From: [Clostridium] asparagiforme DSM 15981
GTDB taxonomy: Bacteria > Bacillota > Clostridia > Lachnospirales > Lachnospiraceae
Length of the DNA stretch: 64,000 nt
NCBI GenBank assembly: GCA_025149125.1
Contig: CP102272.1
Location: 2,790,001-2,854,000, forward strand
Direction: 5' to 3'
How positions within the stretch are numbered: the stretch's first letter is position 1; each line of letters starts with the position of its first letter. Under the pieces are notes generated by a model. The model did not search any database, was not told where the DNA came from, and was given only the letters and a program-made list of their open reading frames with translations. Shown here piece after piece: positions 58,799 to 64,000 of this stretch. Both the position numbers and the translations under genes were made by a program.

Positions 58799-59965
58799 AT
58801 GTACTGTATCAGTGTAAGTTACAAGAAAGCTCCGGCGGAGATCCGGGGGCGGTTCGCCTTCGACGCCAGGGAGAAGGAGGCGTTAGCCGGAACGCTGCGG
58901 GAGAGCGGGGCCGTGGACGGCTGCGTGGTGCTCTGCACCTGCAACCGCAGCGAGGTATACTTATCCGGCGGAAAGGCGGCCATCCGGGCGCTCCAGGAGG
59001 CGGTGGCCTCCATAAAGGCGGTTCCGCAGCAGGAGCTGCTCAAATACCTGAACATATACAGCGGTGAAAGAGCCACAGCACACCTTTTTAAGGTGTGCTG
59101 TGGCTTTGACTCCATGGTCCTGGGGGAGGATGAGATCCTGGGACAGGTGAGGGACGCTTACCAGGCGGCCCTGGAGAAAAAGCATGTGGACTATGAGCTC
59201 AACGTGCTGTTTCAGAGGGCCATCGCCTGCGCCAAGCGGATCCGCACGGACACCCGCATCTCCACCACGCCGCTGTCCGTGGCCACGCTGGTGGCCAATG
59301 AGGTGTTCCACTTCCCCGCGCAGGGGATCAAGCGGGTGATGATCATCGGCATCACCGGAAAGATGGGAACCACCATCGCCAAGAATATTCTGGCCAAGCC
59401 GGGAATTCAGGTAACGGGCACGGTGAGAAGCCATCATGCGGTGCTGGATTTTGCGCCAAAGGGGGATCGGGTGAAACTGGTGGACTACCGGGACCGTTAC
59501 CAATATATGGCAGAGATGGACATTGTGATCAGCGCCACCACCAGCCCGCATTACACCATCACCCGGGATGAGCTTGCCCGTGCCATGGCCGGGAGGGAAC
59601 CGGACCGGCCGCGCCTTCTGATCGACGTGGCGGTGCCCCTGGATATGGACCCCGAGGCGGCGAAGCTGCCGGGCGTGACCTTAAAGGACATCGATTATTT
59701 TGACACACTTTCCAAAAACAACGAGCAGATCCGTTTAAAGGAGCTGGACCGGGCCAGGGCCATTATGGAGGAGGACCTGGACGGGGCGGTGAAGGAGATT
59801 CTGTTTCATCCGTACATCGGTCGCCTGGCGGAGCTTCGGGCCGCTTTTGCCGGGCGCAGCCCGGAGAGCCTGTTGTTTATGATCCGGGACCGGGTGGACA
59901 GCGAGGAACTGAAGGTGGTCTTAAAGGTGCTGGACGGCCTGGAGACCTGGGTAAAGGAGGCGTAA
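58799..59965 (+). CDS. hemA: Glutamyl-tRNA reductase
   Basis: A 388-residue enzyme reducing Glu-tRNA to glutamate-1-semialdehyde, the first step of the C5 pathway. The nucleophilic Cys is in VLCTCNRSEVY. Next come GFDSMVLGEDEILGQVRDAY and the NADPH-binding segment MIIGITGKMGTTIAKNI. The C-terminal dimerisation helix is shortened, so the protein is about 30 residues shorter than typical. It starts a tightly packed hem operon (the next gene is 2 bases away). Confidence 0.95.
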   Translation: MYCISVSYKKAPAEIRGRFAFDAREKEALAGTLRESGAVDGCVVLCTCNRSEVYLSGGKAAIRALQEAVASIKAVPQQELLKYLNIYSGERATAHLFKVCCGFDSMVLGEDEILGQVRDAYQAALEKKHVDYELNVLFQRAIACAKRIRTDTRISTTPLSVATLVANEVFHFPAQGIKRVMIIGITGKMGTTIAKNILAKPGIQVTGTVRSHHAVLDFAPKGDRVKLVDYRDRYQYMAEMDIVISATTSPHYTITRDELARAMAGREPDRPRLLIDVAVPLDMDPEAAKLPGVTLKDIDYFDTLSKNNEQIRLKELDRARAIMEEDLDGAVKEILFHPYIGRLAELRAAFAGRSPESLLFMIRDRVDSEELKVVLKVLDGLETWVKEA

Positions 59966-59967
59966 GG

Positions 59968-60603
59968 TTGGCGTATTTCCCTTTTTATATGGATGTGGAG
60001 GGTATGGTCTGTCTGATCGCGGGGGGCGGCAAGGTGGCTTCCCGCAAGATTTTTACCATGCTGGAGTACGGGGCCGCGGTGCGGGTGATCGCGCCGGAGG
60101 CGGAGGAGGAGATTGCCGCCCTGGCGGAGATGGAACGAATCTCCTATGAGGCAAGGGCCTGCGTGCCGGAGGATGTGGACGGAGCGGATTTTGTGATCGC
60201 CGCCACCTCCGACGAGGTTTTAAACCGGGCCATTTCCCGGCGCTGCAAAAGCATGCGGATTCCCGTCAATGTGGTGGACGTTCAAGAAGAGTGCAGCTTT
60301 ATTTTCCCCGCCCTGGTAAAGGACGGGGATATTGTGGTGGGCATATCCACCGGCGGGGCCAGTCCTGCCATCGCGCGGATGCTGAAGGACCGGGTCCGGG
60401 CCGCCATCCCCGAGGGGGCGGGAGCCGCCGCAGGGTGGATGAAGGAGAACCGGGAAATGGTTAAGGCGCTGGTGGATTCCCAGCCGGTGCGGGAAGAAAT
60501 CTTTTACCGGCTTGCCGAGCTGGCCATGAGCGCGGGCGGCGGCCTTGAGGACGGGACCGTCAAAGGAATGATCGAAAGAAAGTTGGAAGAGAGCCATGGA
60601 TAA
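59968..60603 (+). CDS. Precorrin-2 dehydrogenase / sirohydrochlorin ferrochelatase (Met8/CysG-N type)
   Basis: A 211-residue enzyme for the last siroheme steps. The NAD-binding motif is AGGGKVASRK and the active-site region VVDVQEECSFIFPALVKDGDIVVGISTGGASPAIA. A TTG codon starts the frame, two bases after the hemA stop. It is the link between the porphyrin genes and the siroheme needed by AsrC. Its end overlaps hemC by 8 bases. Confidence 0.92.
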   Translation: MAYFPFYMDVEGMVCLIAGGGKVASRKIFTMLEYGAAVRVIAPEAEEEIAALAEMERISYEARACVPEDVDGADFVIAATSDEVLNRAISRRCKSMRIPVNVVDVQEECSFIFPALVKDGDIVVGISTGGASPAIARMLKDRVRAAIPEGAGAAAGWMKENREMVKALVDSQPVREEIFYRLAELAMSAGGGLEDGTVKGMIERKLEESHG

Positions 60604-61501
60604 TACCATACGCATTGGGACGAGAAACAGCAGATTGGCCATGATACAGACAGAGATGGTGGCGGCCTCCCTGCGGGAGGCCGCTCCGGGGATTCAGGTT
60701 TCCCTGGAAGCGCGCATGACCACCGGGGATAAGATTTTGAACAAACCCCTGCAGGAGTTTGGAGGCAAGGGCGTGTTCGTCTCCGAGTTTGAGGAGGGAA
60801 TTCTGGAGGGCCGTCTGGATCTGGCGGTCCACAGCGCCAAGGATATGCCGATGGAACTGGCAGAGGGCCTTTCCATCGTGGGCGTGCCCATGCGGGAGGA
60901 CCCCAGGGACGTGCTGGTGACGGCGGCCGGGCGGCCCGTTCCAAAGACCGGTGAGATTGTGATCGGCACCTCCAGCCCGCGCAGAAAGCTTCAGATCGAG
61001 CTGTTGGGAACAAACCTGTGGCCCGGCGGCTCGGTGCGATGTGAGAATCTGCGGGGAAATGTGCAGACCCGCCTGGGAAAGCTGGAGAGCGGCATGTACC
61101 ACGGCATCATTCTGGCCGCGGCCGGGCTGAAGCGGCTGGGACTGCTGGAGGATCCGCGCTACAATTTCCAGTTTTTGGAATGCGAGAGTTTTGTCCCGGC
61201 CGGAGGTCAGGGGATCCTGGCTGTGGAGGGCAGGGCGGAGGGCAGGGCGGCCGGAATTTTAAGCGGGATCAGCCATCGGGAAACCTGGCTGTGTCTGAAT
61301 CTGGAGCGGCAGGTGTTAAAGCTCCTGGACGCCGGATGCCACGAGCCCATCGGCGTCTACTCCCGGCTGGAGGACGGGCTGCTGGAGGTATTTGGAATCA
61401 GCGGCAGGAACGGCCGGGTATACAAAATCCATCTGAAAGGACAGCCGGAGGAGGCGGGGGAGCTGGCCCGCCGTGCGGCTGAGGGTCTTGGCGGAGCATG
61501 A
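60596..61501 (+). CDS. hemC: Hydroxymethylbilane synthase (porphobilinogen deaminase)
   Basis: A 301-residue enzyme that polymerises four porphobilinogens. Motifs are IGTRNSRLAMIQTEM, GKGVFVSEFEEGIL, DLAVHSAKDMP, and LLDAGCHEPIGVYS with the dipyrromethane-binding Cys. It overlaps the next gene by 4 bases (ATGA). Confidence 0.95.
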   Translation: MDNTIRIGTRNSRLAMIQTEMVAASLREAAPGIQVSLEARMTTGDKILNKPLQEFGGKGVFVSEFEEGILEGRLDLAVHSAKDMPMELAEGLSIVGVPMREDPRDVLVTAAGRPVPKTGEIVIGTSSPRRKLQIELLGTNLWPGGSVRCENLRGNVQTRLGKLESGMYHGIILAAAGLKRLGLLEDPRYNFQFLECESFVPAGGQGILAVEGRAEGRAAGILSGISHRETWLCLNLERQVLKLLDAGCHEPIGVYSRLEDGLLEVFGISGRNGRVYKIHLKGQPEEAGELARRAAEGLGGA

Positions 61502-63054
61502 GAAACGGTATGGTAGTATTGGTGGGGGCCGGCCCCGGCGATCCGGGGCTGATCACTGTTAAGGGGCTTTCCTGCCTGAAAGCCTGCGACGCGGTGGTTT
61601 ACGATTCCTTATCCTCTGAGCAGCTTCTGGCCGCGGCGCGCCCGGACTGCCGGAAGGTATATGTGGGCAAGCGGGCCGGACGGCACTCCATGAAGCAGGA
61701 GGAGATCAACCGGCTGTTGGTGGAGCTGGGAAAGGAGGGCCTCTATGTGGTCCGGTTGAAGGGAGGAGATCCCTTCGTGTTCGGAAGGGGCGGAGAGGAA
61801 GCTTTGGCCCTGGCGGCGGAGGGAATTCCCTATGAGATCATTCCCGGAGTCACCTCGGCGGTAGCTGTGCCGGAGTGCGCCGGTATCCCGGTGACTCACC
61901 GGAGTTTGAGCCGCAGCTTTCACGTGATTACCGGCCACACCAAGGGAGCGGAAGGCGGACTGCCCCCGGAATTCGGCCAGGTGGCGGCGCTGCCCGGCAC
62001 CCTGGTATTTCTCATGGGCTTAAACAGCCTTCCCGCCATTGTGGAGGGACTTCTGAAGGCCGGAAGGCCGCAGAGCCTGCCGGCCGCCGTGATCGAGAAC
62101 GGCACCCTGGAAAATGCCAGAACCGTGCGGGGCTGTCTGGGAGATATTCAGGGGAAAGTGCTGGAGGCAGGGCTTCACACGCCGGCCATCATTGTGGCCG
62201 GGGAGGCCGCAGCCCTGGATCTGTCTTGCAAATCAGGGCGGCCCTTAGGGGGAGTCCGGGTCGGGATTACCGGCACTGCATCGTTTCGGGAACGTCTGGG
62301 AGCGCTGCTGAACAGCCTGGGCGCGAAGGTGGAGTGCGCGGGAGCCATGGAGGTGAACTCCCACGCGGACTCCCCGGAGATGGAGGCGGCTTACGGGCGG
62401 CTTTCCCGGTATGAGGTGATTGTGTTCACCAGCGCCAACGGCGTACGGCTGTTTTTTGACGGGCTGTTAAAGTCAGGGCGGGATTTCCGTGCCCTGGGCC
62501 AGGTGAAATTTGCCGTGGTGGGGCCGGGAACCGCCGGGGAACTGCTCAAGTACGGTTTCCGGGCGGACTATATGCCCCGGGTGTACCGGACAAGGGAGCT
62601 GGCGGAGCTGTTGGCGCAGGTGTGCCAAAACGAAGGCGGTGGGATAAAGCCCACAGCCCGGGAAGGGATGCTCCCGCGCATTCTGATCCCCCGCTCCCGG
62701 GGCGGCTCTCCGGAGCTGACGGAAATTTTATCCCGCGCGGGTGTTGCCTTTGACGACATTGTCCTGTATGATGTAACAGGCGGGCTTCCGGGCGGTGATG
62801 CAGCCGGACCGCAGACGGACTGCGATTACATCACCTTTGCCAGCGCCTCGGGCGTGGAAGCGTATTTCGAGCAGATGGGCGGCGAAGCCATGGAACGGCT
62901 GGCGGATTCACGCACTGTGTGCATCGGGGATGTGACGGCGGGAGCCCTTGAAAGCCATGGGCGCCGTGTGGACGTGCTGGCGAAGGATTTTACCGTCCGC
63001 GGCATGGCCGAAGCCATCTTAAACGACAGATCAGAAGGAGACGAGAGACGATGA
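61498..63054 (+). CDS. cobA-hemD: Uroporphyrinogen-III C-methyltransferase / uroporphyrinogen-III synthase fusion
   Basis: A 518-residue bifunctional protein. Residues about 1-245 are the SAM-dependent methyltransferase ([42 protein letters not shown]). Residues about 255-515 are a HemD-type synthase ([30 protein letters not shown]). Both steps lead from hydroxymethylbilane to precorrin-2, so the fusion commits flux to siroheme or cobalamin. The stop overlaps the hemL start (ATGA). Confidence 0.95.
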   Translation: MRNGMVVLVGAGPGDPGLITVKGLSCLKACDAVVYDSLSSEQLLAAARPDCRKVYVGKRAGRHSMKQEEINRLLVELGKEGLYVVRLKGGDPFVFGRGGEEALALAAEGIPYEIIPGVTSAVAVPECAGIPVTHRSLSRSFHVITGHTKGAEGGLPPEFGQVAALPGTLVFLMGLNSLPAIVEGLLKAGRPQSLPAAVIENGTLENARTVRGCLGDIQGKVLEAGLHTPAIIVAGEAAALDLSCKSGRPLGGVRVGITGTASFRERLGALLNSLGAKVECAGAMEVNSHADSPEMEAAYGRLSRYEVIVFTSANGVRLFFDGLLKSGRDFRALGQVKFAVVGPGTAGELLKYGFRADYMPRVYRTRELAELLAQVCQNEGGGIKPTAREGMLPRILIPRSRGGSPELTEILSRAGVAFDDIVLYDVTGGLPGGDAAGPQTDCDYITFASASGVEAYFEQMGGEAMERLADSRTVCIGDVTAGALESHGRRVDVLAKDFTVRGMAEAILNDRSEGDERR

Positions 63055-64000
63055 AGCTGGATGAATCAAAAATCTTATACGACCGGTCCCGGGAGGTATT
63101 TCCGGGCGGCGTCAACAGTCCGGTACGGGCCTTCGGTTCCGTGGGTGGGACGCCGGTGTTTGTCAAGCGCGCAAACGGGTCCCACATCTACGACGAGGAC
63201 GGCAACGAATATATCGACTATGTGGATTCCTGGGGGCCCTGTATTCTGGGGCACGGCTGCGAGCCGGTGATCCGGGCGGTGCAGGAGGCCTGCGCGGACG
63301 GCCTTTCCTTTGGCGCGCCCACCCGCAAGGAGTTGACCTTAGGGGAAATGATCAAGGCCTGCCTCCCATCCATGGAGATGATGCGTATGGTCAGCTCCGG
63401 CACCGAGGCGGTGATGAGCGCCATCCGGGCGGCCAGGGGTTATACCGGACGGAATAAGATCGTCAAGTTCAAGGGCTGTTACCACGGCCATTCCGACGGC
63501 CTTTTGGTGAAGGCCGGCTCCGGCGCGCTGACCGGCTCGGCCCCGGACAGCGCCGGTGTTCCACGCTCCTACACCAAGCACACGCTGCTGGCGGATTACA
63601 ACAGCCGCGAGTCCGTGACCCGTCTGTTTGGCCAGCATCCGGGCAAGATCGCAGCCGTGGTGGTGGAGCCGGTGGCGGCCAATATGGGACTGGTTCCCCC
63701 GCAGCCGGGATTTCTGGAGTTTCTCCGCGAGATCACCACGAGAAACGGCGCGGTTCTGATTTTCGACGAGGTGATCACGGGCTTTCGCATGGGGCTGGGC
63801 GGGGCCCAGGGATATTATCATGTGACGCCGGATTTGACCACCCTGGGCAAGATCGTGGGCGGCGGTATGCCCATGGGCGTCTACGGCGGCCGCAGGGAGA
63901 TCATGGAGGCGGTTTCCCCGCTGGGAAAGGTCTACCAGGCGGGAACCCTGTCCGGCAATCCCATCGCAACGGCGGCGGGCATCGCTACCTTAAAGATCCT
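63051..64000 (+). CDS. hemL: Glutamate-1-semialdehyde 2,1-aminomutase (truncated by the window edge)
   Basis: The frame starts at ATG 63051 (AGAAGGAGA upstream) and is open to the right edge. It encodes 316 visible residues. [41 protein letters not shown] and the PLP-Lys region [17 protein letters not shown] identify it. The enzyme makes 5-aminolevulinate. No hemB (porphobilinogen synthase) is seen in the visible part of the operon. Confidence 0.95.
   Translation, partial: MKLDESKILYDRSREVFPGGVNSPVRAFGSVGGTPVFVKRANGSHIYDEDGNEYIDYVDSWGPCILGHGCEPVIRAVQEACADGLSFGAPTRKELTLGEMIKACLPSMEMMRMVSSGTEAVMSAIRAARGYTGRNKIVKFKGCYHGHSDGLLVKAGSGALTGSAPDSAGVPRSYTKHTLLADYNSRESVTRLFGQHPGKIAAVVVEPVAANMGLVPPQPGFLEFLREITTRNGAVLIFDEVITGFRMGLGGAQGYYHVTPDLTTLGKIVGGGMPMGVYGGRREIMEAVSPLGKVYQAGTLSGNPIATAAGIATLKI

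Noticed and set aside
1..64000. tRNA, rRNA or prophage genes
   Set aside because: No tRNA-like TpsiC segments, rRNA stretches, or phage structural or integrase genes were seen in reading both strands.

Overview
The window is a compact, high-GC, mostly co-oriented chromosome segment of an anaerobic Firmicute, most likely a gut Lachnospiraceae (Clostridium-like) species. The evidence is a pyruvate:ferredoxin oxidoreductase, an AsrABC sulfite reductase, a T-box leader before leuS, LicT-type antitermination, the CdaA/CdaR c-di-AMP pair, HPr proteins numbered like Bacillus HPr, sigma-A promoters (TTGACA/TATAAT) and strong GGAGG ribosome binding sites. Species cannot be fixed from sequence alone. 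No tRNA, rRNA, CRISPR array or prophage was seen.

Layout. 1-1.1 kb: tail of an EAL protein and a convergent orphan SufB/SufD-like gene. 1.4-8.5 kb: two membrane proteins, cdaA-cdaR, ptsH-ptsI and a Wzy-like polymerase. 8.5-12 kb: an autoregulated LicT antiterminator, EIIA, a second HPr and an N-acetylglucosamine/glucose-type EIICB. 12-16 kb: an SdpR/SdpI-like pair and T-box-controlled leuS. 16-22.5 kb: an AraC regulator divergent from an FAD oxidoreductase and a sugar ABC importer. 22.6-25.7 kb: three envelope genes with matched promoters. 25.7-33.3 kb: small conserved genes, a cysteine-rich duplicated protein, AlaX, an AI-2E family transporter, a PHP phosphoesterase and a VanW protein. 33.5-37.5 kb: an HPr-like protein lacking the catalytic histidine, and PFOR. 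37.8-39.7 kb: an OLD-type ATPase/TOPRIM protein. 40-48 kb: a glycosaminoglycan-disaccharide locus (mannose-family PTS, unsaturated glucuronyl hydrolase, heparinase II/III-type lyase, LacI regulator, hydrolase). 48 kb: a LexA-box-controlled small gene. 48.4-52.5 kb: a LytS/LytTR system and a CstA/BtsT-type transporter. 52.6-54.4 kb: an IS30-family element with an odd repeat array. 54.6-55.5 kb: a DUF2975/HTH pair. 55.8-64 kb: asrABC followed by a heme/siroheme operon running off the right edge.

How the genes fit together. PTS function dominates: one Enzyme I, two sugar permease systems and three HPr-like proteins. The three differ at exactly the two regulatory positions: His15/Ser46, His15/Asp46 and Asp15/Ser46. 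This suggests a division between transport and catabolite-repression signalling. The asr and hem genes make a functional unit, because AsrC needs siroheme and the downstream genes make uroporphyrinogen III, precorrin-2 and sirohydrochlorin. A GC-rich hairpin repeat of about 40 bp recurs between genes at six places, and one site is a tandem array inside the glycosaminoglycan operon.
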